Source: Carya illinoinensis (Eukaryota; Streptophyta; Magnoliopsida; Fagales; Juglandaceae). Taken from it: a stretch of DNA of 64,000 nucleotides. The stretch lies in the NCBI RefSeq assembly GCF_018687715.1, contig NC_056752.1, positions 8,136,001 to 8,200,000 of the forward strand. The letters run 5' to 3'. A program made the position numbers and the translations under genes. Positions 1-11,677 of this stretch are shown here, piece by piece (within the stretch, counting starts at the first letter, position 1; every line of letters starts with the position of its first letter). The notes below the pieces were generated by a model. It had not been told where the DNA came from, searched no databases, and was given only the letters and a program-made list of their open reading frames with translations.

Positions 1-774
1 GGAAAACTTGAAATTGATTTGACTAGCTTGAAATAAAAAAACATTGAGCATCTCAAATCCAAAAACAATATTTTGTATAGGAAAATAACTTTGACTTGAA
101 ACTAATGGCTGATTACATTGTCTTATTTTTTTCAGCTTTTTCGATATTTGACTATTATATATTTGTATATAGCTGACATAATTTTGGCAATGTGGAAATA
201 ATGTATGTTTTGTTGTACGAGGGAATGAATGCTCTTTTGTGTTGCCTCATATGGTAGGTTTGACTATTCATGTCTCTCTTCATGTTCTGATTTATGGTGC
301 ATGTGCTGCTACTTTTCTATCACTTTCTAAACTATCAAACCTCATCATATTGCTGTTGGAGCTGTTTACCTATCTTATCAAAATATCTAGTTGGAGTTCA
401 AAGCAATGCCATCAATTATTCAAAGTATTACAATTATAGTAATTGTTTTCAGACTAGCGTTTAATGTTTTCTCTTAGTGGATGAATAGGGATTTATCTCT
501 GGCCTTTGAGGTATTTACATTTTGTGACTGAATACCACATCTCTAGCCAAGTCAAATTGATGATAGTTTATTTAGTTGGTCGTTTGTACGCAAACTAATA
601 TATGATAGACGGCAAATAAGTTTACAGTTATGCCCTAGTGGCCAGTGTAGAGGTTGAATATGTATCTTGCTTTTGTTCAAATGTTAGTTCCAGTCCGGTA
701 GCCATGAGTGTAATTATTGGTGTTCATTTATAGTTATGTGCATCTGTCTTGCAGTTAGGAACAGAAGAATTACA
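1..774. repeat. Duplicated block X, copy A
   Basis: Bases 1-78 match 22887-22965 and bases 79-754 match about 26190-26925, both with few changes. Copy B therefore carries about 3.2 kb between the two matched parts that is absent here. The match stops at 754, directly after a cttgcag that looks like a splice acceptor. No intact protein is encoded; the short open frames inside are not convincing. The block appears to be one end of the repeating unit that also carries CYP79. Confidence 0.75.
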
Positions 775-844
775 ACCACAACCACAATCACAACCAAATG
801 TAGGCGTAAAGATAGGAATAATGATAGATCAAATTAGTAATTGA
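755..844 (+). other. Possible terminal exon of an unidentified gene
   Basis: A pyrimidine-rich tract and cttgcag (748-754) precede an open stretch of 29 codons ending in TGA at 842-844. Its middle is rich in Gln and Pro. Copy B of the block loses homology exactly at this acceptor. I cannot assign a family, and the call rests only on the splice-site pattern, so it may be chance. Confidence 0.2.
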
Positions 845-2550
845 GTTTGCTCTTTGATGTTTTTAAGTATAGTATTGACATACTTGTTCTGAAGGGGAAT
901 TTCTTGTAGCGTCCGTGACTTAAAAGCATGGCTGGGGATCGGCAAACATTACAAAGTTTGAGAATCTACAAAAGATTGGACCAATTCTTTTATTAATCAA
1001 GGACAGTGATTGTAAGGTGTCATGAGCACACACGGCTATATTTGTTGGAAGGGTAACATATATAGTCAAGCATCATGCTAACATGAGTTAGTTTCATTGG
1101 AATGATGTGCTCGAGGAGGAGAAAGAAGAGATATGTAATCGTGTTCATGAAACATCAATTATGACAGTTTTTTTTTTTTTCGTGTTCGTCTAACATCAAT
1201 TATCGGCACCACTTTTTTTATGATAGTTTTCATGTGTTGGATAAAAAGTGTTCATGCTAATAACCAAGATATTTGCAACAAAAATGTGTTGGTCACAAAT
1301 ATATTTAAACATTTGGTTAAACAAACTATTGTGATGACACTTATTAAACATTTGTGATGGTGGTAATTGACGCAAAGCCATAAATTATTGTGACACTTTT
1401 TTTTGTGACCATATATAAAATAAGCTTGGGGTTAATATTTTTTTCGACTATATTTAAGTATTTGCATCACACACAAAATGCCGTAAATGGATTTTTTTTT
1501 AGCATCAGTGAATGCTTTTACGTCTATGGAAACCAACAATTGCGTCGAATATATTTAGATGCAAACATTTATTTTTTGCGATATTAACACGTTTTGATGG
1601 ATAAATCTTCTGAGAGTCATTAATAACGTCCAAGTTGCATCGATCGAATTTAGACGAGATTTGATATTGATAACATTTAGTTGATTTTTTGTGTCTAATT
1701 ATTTGCACTCAAAAAGCCGTTTATGTTGTAGTGGAATAGCGTGAAGATCAAGATCAAAATCCTAGGTTCTTTTTTTGAATGCATCCATTTGTGGCCAACC
1801 AACGAGAGAAGCTGTCAGGTCCCACATCAAGTTTACTAGCATTGTTTACCTGGTTCCGAGTGTCAAATGTAGTCCGACTACCAGTAGGGGGGTTAACCTG
1901 GTTTGTACCTAGATTTTGAATTATTTTTAGAAAAGTATTTATTTTATTAAAATTTCTTCAAAAAAAGAAAAAGAAAAAGAAAAAGAAAATAATATTGAAA
2001 ACATAATACTAATGCATTGAAATTATATCAAAATGGAAAACTAGATTTTATGTAAAAAAATAACTAAAACTAAAAATAACTAATTACCTTTTTAACTTGT
2101 AAAAGCATGTAAAATAAAAATAAAAAGGAAATCCAATTTTCATCATGTAAAATGCATGCAAAATACAATTCACTACATATTACATTGTTTTATGGTATTT
2201 ATATATTATATTACAAAACATTTTAAGACTATAAATATAATTTTTCTTCTTAAATAATATGAACACTAAACATACATTACACTTGATCGAAAGAAATGAA
2301 AAATCATTTTTATTACAGTGAAAATAGACCACACATCATCCTTTGATCCCATCAAATTATTTGATGGGACCAAAAGTTTGATGGGATCCATCAAATTTAA
2401 AGTAGATCAAAATGCAATTATAAGCTGAAAAAACGTGCTAGTACTAGTACTAGTACTACTGTCTGGTGGAGATAATTTCCAGTTGATAATGGCTTTTCTC
2501 TCTTCTTTTTTCTTTTTATCTTTTTCATCCGAACTTCTTATGTGCATGGT
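845..2550. other. Non-coding AT-rich stretch
   Basis: No credible gene. The sequence ttgtagtg at about 1727-1734 resembles the inverted terminus of a CACTA transposon (CACTACAA on the other strand), but I found no matching partner. An 11-bp perfect hairpin lies at 2347-2369. Short (ctagta)n repeats lie near 2440-2460. Confidence 0.5.
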
Positions 2551-2554
2551 TGAT

Positions 2555-3365
2555 GTTTGCGTGTGTATTTCCTAAAAAGACTATACATACATGATACAGT
2601 GCCAAACGTACGGCTCATACCTGGACCCAAGAGACTTCTAGTCGTGATTAGTAATGAGAGTTGGTCTCAAGCATTTTTTTCAACACTTTTTTTTTTTTTA
2701 ATTTTTTTTTTTTTTAAATTTGGGTCCGTCGCTGCAGAGCCACTCATTCTTAAACTAGAATCTAGGGCCATGCACCGCCCCTAGCAAGCTGCCTGCCCGT
2801 ACACTTCTCCTAATGCTTCACGTGTACCATGCATTGCATGCCTTTGCCTCCCTGCAGTTACTTATCGTGTACCATGCATTGCATGCCTTTGCCTCCCTGC
2901 AGTTAGCCTAGCGTTTCCAAAACACCTAGACTTCTTGTTTACAGTACTGATGATTACTTCTTGTTTCTTTTAGGCGTGTTGGCCGCCTATGCATGGGCTC
3001 TTGTGTTTGGCAAACAAGCGCTAATCATCAGTAATTTGCTGTACGTACGGACGTGCACGTCCTTGCAATGTATGCAGTAATCAATAAAAATATATCTTAT
3101 CAATAAATTGTTTAGTTTGTAAACAGAGCATGACATGCAATCATGTTAAGAAATATTTCACTTGTTTCGTGAGTAGACACGATCGAGAAACATGTTGATC
3201 AATATGATCATTTAATTGAGTACTATTTATGGTTTAGAGAAGTACATGCTGCATGCATGATTGTTAGGAGAAAAACATTAATTGGAAATTAGATATTTGC
3301 GACGAAGATGAGTTCATTTTTTTTAGTTATGGTTAAAGGGAAAGTATATATACGACCACCAATTC
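2555..3365 (+). pseudogene. CYP79 ghost locus: 5' flank joined to 3' flank, no coding sequence
   Basis: Bases 2555-2940 resemble the CYP79 upstream region, best matching the ghost promoters near 29.7 and 31.9 kb (tgcttcacgtgtaccatgc, ctgcag, tagcctagcgtttcc, acacctagacttct). An internal 45-bp tandem duplication is present (2821-2860 and 2866-2905). From about 2956 to 3365 the sequence matches the 3' flank of CYP79 copy 1 (about 8847-9260), including the cue ggccgcctatgcatgg. TATA box, leader, exons and intron are all missing between the two parts. I infer deletion of a former gene copy, with the short repeat ttcttgttt at the junction. Confidence 0.7.
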
Positions 3366-4789
3366 AAGCATAACATATGATCCAACAATTGGTCATAAAA
3401 ATGTTTTGAGACTACAATAAAACTCTAAGTTAGGGTCATGGTACAAAATATTAAAAAAAATTATAGAATGTTTAAAATGGAACTTGAGGCATAAAATGTT
3501 GAAACATCATCATTTGCATCTCTTGAATCATTCTTCGCACTGAATATGTAGTTGGATCTTCATGGTGGATTTTCTGACTTTATCTATTTATTTTGTTGAC
3601 AAAACTCATACAATAACAAGTAAAATTAGATTGCCGGTATAACAGGTAAGACAAGTAAATGACATTAATATAATAATAAAATAATGCATTACTTGGTATA
3701 TCAGCTCATTAGTATTGAAAAGAAAGTTGTTTTCCAAATAATAGGATTTTACTTATTCTTAAATGATGTTTGAAATTCCACTTGAGTAATTTAAAAAATC
3801 AATCTAAACATTCATATGCCAAAATTGTTACTCGAACTTTATTTACTATTCACTCAATATTGTTACTACATTTGTTGAGGCTTGAGAGACTGTTTAGTGA
3901 AGTAACAAAGAAATCCACACATTTCTTCTTGATAACGTTTCATTCAAACAACTATGAGACAAGAAACCGATATAAATTTATTATTAGTTGTCTTGTAAAC
4001 TAATTACTAAATATTATCTTTGGATTGAAAGACTACCCATTGCGACTCCCCAAAAGAATATTTAGATTGAAAGAATATCTTATTAATTTTTGATTATGTG
4101 CCTAATAAGAAACATAGGAATGTTATGGGTTAAACAAGTTGGTCACGAGCCTCGCCCTGCTATATAGAGGTAGATATAGTTTTATGTTTTTAGACTTCTA
4201 GATATAATTGATCTGACTGCTAGATAAAATTTATCTTCGTATTAGAGCATTAGTAGTGAACTAATAAAGTTTGACCAAAATTTGACTAGAAAATTTACTA
4301 GCTTTTACAAGCTAACTACTTTTCAACAATACTAAATAACAGATTCAACAAATCTATCACTATTCTATTAAAATATTGATTTTGACATTTTTATTTATTT
4401 TAATTTTAATTGTAATTTAAATGTTTACTCATTATTAAAAATTAAGTATTAATTTTTTAACGTTCATATTATTCGAACGAATAAAATTATTTAATGTTTT
4501 TTTTTTACAACGGTCATATTTTTTCAACGTTTATATTTTTCCAACTATCATATCTCTAAAATAAATATATTTTTCTCAATCTTACTTTTTTCAATAATTA
4601 TATTTATCCAACAGATATATATTTTTAACAGCTATATTTATTCAATGGATATATTTTTTAACAACTATATTTCTTCAACATATGCCAACTTCATAGTTCA
4701 CACTCGTTTGTATCCCAATAAATTAAAATGCTTAAAAGTTTTATACGAAATGGGTTATTTTTCCAACAATGAGCATTCCATTAGAACTT
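3366..4789. other. Non-coding AT-rich stretch, possible MITE
   Basis: No gene seen. A segment from about 4246 (agagcattagtagtgaac) to about 4790 (aatgagcattccattag) has weakly similar inverted ends, as in plant MITEs of the GAGCAT type. The arms are poorly matched and no target duplication was found. Confidence 0.3.
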
Positions 4790-6075
4790 CCAGCTGTTGT
4801 GGTCGGTTTTGATTTGTAAAGTTGTATGTAAAGGCCGCGTCGATAATCAAATTATTATTTTTTTTTTCTGTTTTTTGAAAAGATCTCGACAGTACATTAA
4901 ACTACTTGATCGATTTAAAATAAATGAAAAATTATTTTTTAAATTTTCCGTCGTAAAGACGTGCACCTCAAATAGGCCCCGGCCTGGTTTAATATTGTAA
5001 TTTTTTTTTCTTTTAAATATTTATTTAAACATTTTTAATTATTAAAAAAAATGTTAAAATACATGAACAGGCACATTAATTGTGGTGAGCGTTTGGAGTC
5101 ACCCAATCATTTTTCATTTTCTAAACTCGAAAAAAAAAAAGAAAGAAAGAAATTTTAAAATTTAAAATTTAAAACCAAACATCCCAATTAAAGACCTAAC
5201 ATCCTGAAAAAGACATCACGGACACTACTCCTAAAAACGAAAGACTGTTCTCCTGATTGGTGTTAAGGGTCCGACTTTCACGTGCCTGTACTTGGCCGGT
5301 TCCCACCCTATGAATGGAATGCTTTGAACGTTTTATGTAATTTTCATCTTTTTGTGACGGGTCACGTCCAAATCACATGGCAAAATCTGATTTATTAAAA
5401 AAAATTTAAAATAAAATTTTTCTTTTATTATTTTATAAAAAATATTATATATAATTACTTTTACGTATTATTTACACATTTTATTGATATAAACAATTAT
5501 TTTATATTAAAAAAATAACGTAATCAATCATATGAATAAAATAAAAAATACGTAAAAATGACTATATATATAATTTTTATTATTTTATTCATAAACCTAT
5601 TAGAATTGATTCTATCAGATATTGCATAATTTTAATTTCAATTGTACCTTATATTTGCATATCACAATATCTGATAGATCGGTTGGTTATATCATATATT
5701 TGCATATCGAAATAAAAATTATTTCAAGATTCGATATTAAATTATCTAAAATTACTTATTATATTTTACTTATTTATTAATTATTTTGTATTACATTAAG
5801 AGAGATTAAAAGAACTATAATTAAAAGTGGGACAAATAGTATTTTTCACAATTTTAAGTTATTATCATGAAATAGCAACTTGCCAGCTTTTATCTAATTT
5901 CACTCACAACTTTTCAAAATATAACTAAAATCAATTACATTTTTTTATTGAAGAGAGGACGGAAAGAATTAGTCGTAGATTTTATATTTTTTTTCATCTG
6001 AAAATTTTATATATAAAAAATAAAGTTTGTGGATAGAATGAGTCGGAAATTGACCGACCAAGATGTTGAACTTTT
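4790..6075 (+). promoter_or_regulatory. Upstream region of CYP79 copy 1, shared with copy 2
   Basis: From ttgtggtcggttttgatt (about 4797) to the gene, this tracks the region 16690-18690 upstream of copy 2 in the same order. The shared segment at 5229-5450 (cgaaagactgttctcctgat ... ttcacgtgcctgta) is single here but tandemly duplicated in copy 2. A G-box CACGTG lies near 5280. AT-rich MITE-like sequence fills 5400-5900. Confidence 0.6.
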
Positions 6076-6273
6076 TCCTCCTCCTTCACGTGCACCATGC
6101 ATTGCATGCCTTAATTTGCCACCGGTCTGCATGCAGCCTAGCGGTTCGCCGGTTTCAGCTAAAACACGTAGACTTCTCTAGTAACACACGATTTCGAACC
6201 CTACTAATCTATAAATTCGTGTCTTTTGATCTCCATTGATTTCAGAAAAGAATCCTCAGCTCGAGAAAGAGTT
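6076..6273 (+). promoter_or_regulatory. Core promoter and leader start of CYP79 copy 1
   Basis: This conserved module recurs up to six times in the window. It holds a G-box CACGTG at 6087-6092, a direct repeat of gcatg words, and a TATA box in ctataaatt at 6209-6217. Transcription should start about 30 bases later, near 6240. The module's leader part ends in ctcgagaaagagtt (to 6273), the exact point at which three ghost copies are cut. In this gene the leader continues to the ATG at 6402. Promoter activity is inferred from position and motifs only. Confidence 0.65.
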
Positions 6274-6338
6274 CTGCTTAGTGCTCTTTCACTTTCCTGA
6301 AGTTGTCATTCGAATAAATCGGTTCTCTTAAGCCCTGC

Positions 6339-6347
6339 ATGCATTAA
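6339..6347 (+). promoter_or_regulatory. Two-codon upstream reading frame (ATG CAT TAA)
   Basis: A minimal upstream frame in the predicted leader, ending 54 bases before the main ATG. Copy 2 has the same three codons at 18967-18975, also 54 bases before its ATG. It may slightly reduce translation. The leader start is inferred from the TATA box. Confidence 0.4.
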
Positions 6348-6401
6348 CGTATAGCTTACCGAGCATATACATTCGCAAACGATATACCTAGAAAAGAAAC
6401 C

Positions 6402-8395
6402 ATGTTTTATTCCTTCCTATTCTTTACCATGAGGGCCGTCAACCATGGTTATGGCGAAAAAATCATGTTTCCGATGGTCTTAACCTCGATCTCTGCCTTT
6501 CTTACCATGCTCATTTTTCTTTTTCCTATCATATTATTGATCAAGAGGAAACCCAATGGGAAAAACATCAAGCAAACTCCAGCGCTCCCACCGGGCCCAA
6601 CACCGTGGCCAATAGTTGGAAACCTCCCGGAAATGTGGAGGAATAAGCCAGCATTTCGGTGGATACATGGCCTTCTGGAATCACTCAATACGGAAATCGC
6701 TTGTATACGTCTAGGAGGTGTTTGTGTTATTCCGGTAAAATCACCGGAACTTGCCCGGGAGTTCTTGAAAAAGCACGATATCGTGTTTGCATCAAGACCT
6801 CTTTTTATGTCGAATAAATATGCTAGTCGCGGCTTTAAGTCTACAGTTTTGGTGCCGTGGGGTGATCAATATAAGAAGATGAAAAAGTTGGTGGCTTCTC
6901 AGATAATCAACTCAAAAACAACTCGGTGGCTACTCAATAAGAGGACCGAAGAAGCTGATAATCTTGTTCGTTTCATTTATAATCAGTGTAAGAATGCTGC
7001 GATTGACAGCCTTGCGGATGATCAGTCAATTACTGGTTCAGTTGTGGACGTGAGACTTGCTGCACGTCATTACTGTGGAAATGTCATTAGGAAGATGATA
7101 TTCAACAGAAGGTACTTTGGCAAAGGAAAGAAGGATGGAGGACCTGGAGTTGAGGAAGTCGAACACATTGAAGCACTTTTCACCATACTCGACCATCTTA
7201 ATGCATTTGCTTTATCGGATTACCTGCCATGCTTAACAGCACTAGATTTAGATGGTCATGGGAAGATTGTAAGTGAGGCTATGAAGATCGTTACTAGTTA
7301 TGAAGATCCGATCGTCGATGAGAGATTACGGCAATGGAGAGAAGGAGAGAAGACGGAGGCCGAGGACTTGCTCGACGCTTTCATTTTGGCAAAAGATTCG
7401 AATGGGAAAGCAGCTTTTTCAGTGGAAGAGATCAAAGCTCAAATAACGGTAAGACAAAAATGAAATATTAACAAGAATACCTACTACCATGCATTTTAAT
7501 ATATAACGTTGCAAGATAGTTTACGTCTTCCACAAACCCTAGATAGTGTTTTTCTCTCCTATTTTAAATATCTAAATTTAAAATAAATGATTTATATAAA
7601 TCTAATTTGAACACTTATTCCTCGAAGCCACCCCCCCCCCCCCCAAAAAAAAAAACCATTAATAATAAGATTTAATTGGATTGTTTTCAATAATTATCTA
7701 TTAATCATTTACTTCAATTGTTTTCAATCGTGTGCGTGCAGGAACTGGTGCTTGCAACAGTGGATAATCCTTCCAACTGCATAGAGTGGACACTAGCAGA
7801 AATGCTCAACCAACCGGAGCTCCTACAAAAAGCTGTAAAAGAAATTGACAGGGTAGTTGGGAAGAAGAGATGGGTTGAAGAATCCGATATTCCACAGCTC
7901 AATTATGTCAAGGCTTGTGCAAGGGAAGGTTTCCGGCTTCACCCAGTTGCACCCTTTAACGTCCCCCATGTCTCAATGCAAGACGCGACTGTGGCTGGCT
8001 ATTTCATCCCGAAAGGAAGTCATGTCATCTTGAGCCGATATGGTCTCGGCCGCAACCCTCGCGTCTGGAAAGAACCCTTGAGGTTCAAACCAGATCGACA
8101 TCTGAAGAAGGAGGATGGATCATCGATGGCTGATGATCCAGAGGTGGAACTTGCAGAGCATGAGCTGCGCTTCATTTCGTTCAGTACGGGAAGGCGAGGT
8201 TGCATGGGCATCGCGCTCGGCTCTGCCATGACTGTGATGCTTTTGGCAAGGCTTCTTCAAGGATTTTCGTGGAGTTTGCCGCCGAACCAAGAGGAGATTG
8301 ACCTCTCTGAGTCCGTGAATGAACTTTTCATGGCCAAACCCTTACTTGCACATGCAAAGCCACGTTTGGCGGCTTCACTTTATCCTGCTGAATAA
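6402..8395 (+). CDS. CYP79: Cytochrome P450 of the CYP79 family, copy 1
   Basis: Two exons, 6402-7448 and 7742-8395, with a GT-AG intron of 293 bases in phase 0, join into a 566-residue protein. CYP79 enzymes are ER-anchored monooxygenases that N-hydroxylate an amino acid twice and release its aldoxime, the entry step to cyanogenic glycosides, aldoximes and nitriles. Visible features: a hydrophobic anchor at about residues 26-47, the proline hinge [12 protein letters not shown] at 63-74, PWGDQ, the I-helix region [12 protein letters not shown] (a CYP79 hallmark replacing the usual AGxDT), the K-helix EGFR at about 411-414 where the family usually has EAFR, FKPDR, and the heme loop FSTGRRGC with the ligand Cys near 503. 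The first ATG gives about 20 residues before the anchor; ATGs at codons 10 and 22 are alternatives. No frame damage. The substrate amino acid cannot be read from the sequence; the subfamily is probably D-like. Confidence 0.93.
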
Positions 8396-9260
8396 TAACT
8401 ATTAAGAAAAATACTTCTATTTATAAGTCGGGACGAAAAACATACTATAGACACATACCATTGACATGACATGATTTAATTTGTAAGAGATTTGAATTTC
8501 AAAATTTTCTTGCAAATCAAATTCTGTCATGAATGCATGTCGGTGGTATGAAATGTGTGTTTTATACACTCACTTATAAATAGAATTTTTCTACTACCAA
8601 GACTAGTTCCAAGCACTTAGATTTCTGATAGAAAGTTGGGTCCTTGGATGCAATTTGACATAAACTTTTTAATCATTTCAAGTTTTTGATCAGTTCTTTT
8701 AAATGATCAAAAGATATTTCATCTAGGAAATGGACGCTATACATACTACGTATCTATGTAGTAGTGTTCATACTTTTTAGTTGGTCGGTCCTTAATTTCT
8801 ACGTTTTAGTTGGGAGCTAGCTAGCTAGGACACGCGCGGTTGGATTTCTTGTTTCTTTTAGGCTTGTTGGCCGCCTATGCATGGCCGAGCTCTCCTGTGT
8901 TTGGCAAAGAAGCGGTAATCATGGGTAATTTGCTGTACGTACGTACGTACGTCCTTGCAAAGTATGCAGTTATCAATAAAAATATATCTTATCAATAAAT
9001 TATTTAGTTTATAAGCAGTGCATGACATGCAATTATGTTGAGAAATATTTCACTTGTTATTTGTTAATTTCGTGAGAAGACACGATCGAGAAATATGTTG
9101 ATCACTATGATCATTTGATTGAGTACCATTTATGATTTACAGAAGTACATGCATGATTGTTACAATAAAAACACTAATTCGAAATTAGATATTTGCGATG
9201 AAGATGAGTTCATTTTTTAAGTTATGGTTAAAGCGAAAGTATATCTACGATCACCAACAT
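8396..9260 (+). repeat. 3' flank of CYP79 copy 1, duplicated elsewhere
   Basis: Bases 8396-8850 match 21197-21560 downstream of copy 2, and 8847-9260 match the ghost locus at 2956-3365. It therefore holds the 3' untranslated region and adjoining DNA that moved with the gene. The copy 2 match weakens after about 21610. Confidence 0.7.
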
Positions 9261-9369
9261 CAAAGAACCCCAAGTTAATGACCTAGCTGGAAAGTGAGAA
9301 ACAATGACACGACAACCATTTTCTTCAATTGATGACAGAATCAATGACTTGAAAATAGAAAACTTCATT

Positions 9370-10170
9370 CACTACAATAGAAACCCTCTTTCGGGATAAA
9401 AAATTTCATCCCAAAAGGGTGGGATTTCCATCCCAGAAGACATTTAGGGATGAAAAAAAATTACATTTCTAATTCGTCACAATAGGTACATATGTGCAAA
9501 AAATAATCATTGAGGAGAAAAAAATTTCATGATAGAAAATATCATTTGGGATGAAATTTCCCCACACATTCGAAGTTCGTTCAAAAGGGAAGAAATTTCA
9601 TAAAGAAATCATTTCATCCCTAATAGGCATTCGAACAACCAACTTTCATTCAAACATAGAATATTGTTCAAAATGTTACGATATCAGAGTAGTATTCGAA
9701 CAATTTAGTCACATTCAAAGGGGATGTGAGGTCGTTCAAATATTGAGGACATGACTGTTCAAATAAGATTTACGTCCGTTCAAATGTTGAGACCATATAT
9801 GGTTTGAAGGTATGCAGTTACTGTTCTAACATTAACTCAAACTGTTCAAATAAGAAAGTTCTTAATTCAAACGACGTTCAGGTAAGGGCTATAATCTTTT
9901 GAACGTTGTAACGTAAATGTTTCGAATGTAATTAGGTAACACTATTGTTGTTCGAATAAGAGTGATAATAATTCGAATGATTTGTTTTATTTGTTCAGAT
10001 GAGCATTCGGAGATGGATTTGATCCTTTTGAACATTGAACCGTATGTGGTTCGAACTTTATTTTGGTCAAAATATTTATGTTCAAATAGAAGCTGCTTTG
10101 TCTGAATAAAAAAGGTGTGTGTTCAAATGGGATGATGACTTCTATTTCGAACTAATATAAACTATAAACA
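9370..10170. mobile_element. CACTA-type terminus with subterminal repeats
   Basis: The sequence starts CACTACAATAGAAACCC at 9370, the standard terminal pattern of CACTA transposons. Bases 9370-9600 repeat words built from tttcatccc. From about 9565 to 10165 more than twenty copies of a degenerate 6-mer, ttcaaa or ttcgaa and their relatives, occur about every 20-40 bases, as in the subterminal transposase-binding repeats of this superfamily. No transposase gene is visible. An opposing terminus (ttgtagtg, ending 11484) lies downstream, but its inner sequence and flanking triplet do not match, so the partner is uncertain. Confidence 0.5.
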
Positions 10171-10694
10171 AAATATGAAACAGAAATAAATATAAAGAAT
10201 AAGAGTAAGAGAGAAATAAACTCAGTATTTTAACGAAATTTGGCCCCATTGCTTACATCTTCAACTCGAGCTATCCGTTGAGGATTCTCAAATTCACTAT
10301 TCAACCTTCTTCAGGTGGTGATAGCAACCTATTACACTTCTGAGCAATACCGTTACAAAGAATCTGTGTAGAACACGCTTTATACTTGCAATTACCTTAC
10401 ATGTGATGTTTCAACTATTTCTTACATAGAATGCCTTCTACATGCACAAGAGTTATACATACCATTTTACTAATACAAGAGTTGATAGTGAGTACATTAT
10501 TAGAAAACACTCCGCAATGTGTGAAATAAGAACAACACATCACAAACCATATCTCTCTTAAAATAAACAAGGGTTTAGGCTCAATACTTAGAAAAGAGAG
10601 ATTGAAATATTTGAATTAATGTTGAAAAACTTATAATAATGTGCGTATGTTCTTGTTGTTGTGAATTTAAAAATCTCAATTGAGTTATTTATAG

Positions 10695-11163
10695 GCATAT
10701 GAGATTTGAGTGAATTGTTCAGTGGGCATTGGCACAATCATCAAAAACTGGGAAGGTCAAGTCATGGGAACCATGAAGATGAACAAACCCCTCTATCCTG
10801 ATCCTTACCTTGCAGAATCGTATGCAGCATTGCAAGCTACTTTACTAGGCATTGACATGGGATTAAGGAAGATAATTCTGGAAGGAGATGCTCTCAAAGT
10901 TGTCAAAGAGATAAATGGAGACAATGAGAATTGGGGACAGGCTGGGATGATCATCTCAGAGGTCAAACAGACCCTATCCAGATTCACAAGCTGGCAAGTG
11001 ATACATACTAAATGATCCTTCAACCAGGAGGCCCATAGCTTAGCTAGAAAAGCTCTTGAAATTGAGGATGTTATTGTGGAACGTGAATAGTTTCCAATAT
11101 GTAATGCTACTTTGTATTACAGTATTATGAGGAATACATATAATGATTTCAAAAAAAAAAAAT
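10695..11163 (+). pseudogene. 5'-truncated LINE: RNase H-like tail and poly(A)
   Basis: The open frame 10710-11015 has the RNase H-like fold found at the C-terminus of plant non-LTR elements and related proteins: an opening GIGTII strand, AESYAALQA, and a following ILEGDAL strand carrying the acidic residue. A TGA at 11013-11015 interrupts it; the frame reads on behind it with NQEAHSLARKAL, so the stop is probably a point change. The frame ends near 11090, followed by a short trailer and an A-rich tail at about 11151-11163. The reverse transcriptase is absent. It is a dead insertion, or less likely a retroposed host RNase H-like gene. Confidence 0.65.
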
Positions 11164-11677
11164 AAAGAAGATCTAGACGCCCACACATTTGTATCTTGAA
11201 ATGTAAGATATCCTTAGTCGCAGTGACTAAGATATCCAATGTCGTTGCAGCAAAAACTATTCCCTTGAAATAAGCCTTCTCAGTGATGATATCAATAACT
11301 GTAGGGATTTTTCTTGGCAGACTTTGTATTCATTGTGAATTCAAATAGCCGGAAATAAGTTTATTTCCCCGATTTTTAAAAGATATCGCAACTGATTTTT
11401 AGCAACCAACCCTCAACAAAAATGAATTTGCTAGAAGAAATTATTTGCAGCGAAATTTTGACTTTTTGCAGTAATTTTGTAGTGCTGGAAAAGACTAAGT
11501 AGTGTGATTAAATCAATAATGAAAAGTAATATTTAACTTTCTTATAGCACGAAATCTTGAAATCCCAAACTTCTTATATATTCTTGGCCTTTATCATGTT
11601 TCAATTACCAAAATGAAAAACAGAGAGATCGAGAACCAAAATATTTTTCATCCATTATTATTTAACATTTAGGTATT

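Noticed and set aside
9370..11484. A single CACTA element bounded by CACTACAA at 9370 and ttgtagtg at 11484
   Set aside because: The ends agree for only about eight bases, the flanking triplets (att and ctg) differ and subterminal sequences are unrelated; they may belong to two elements.
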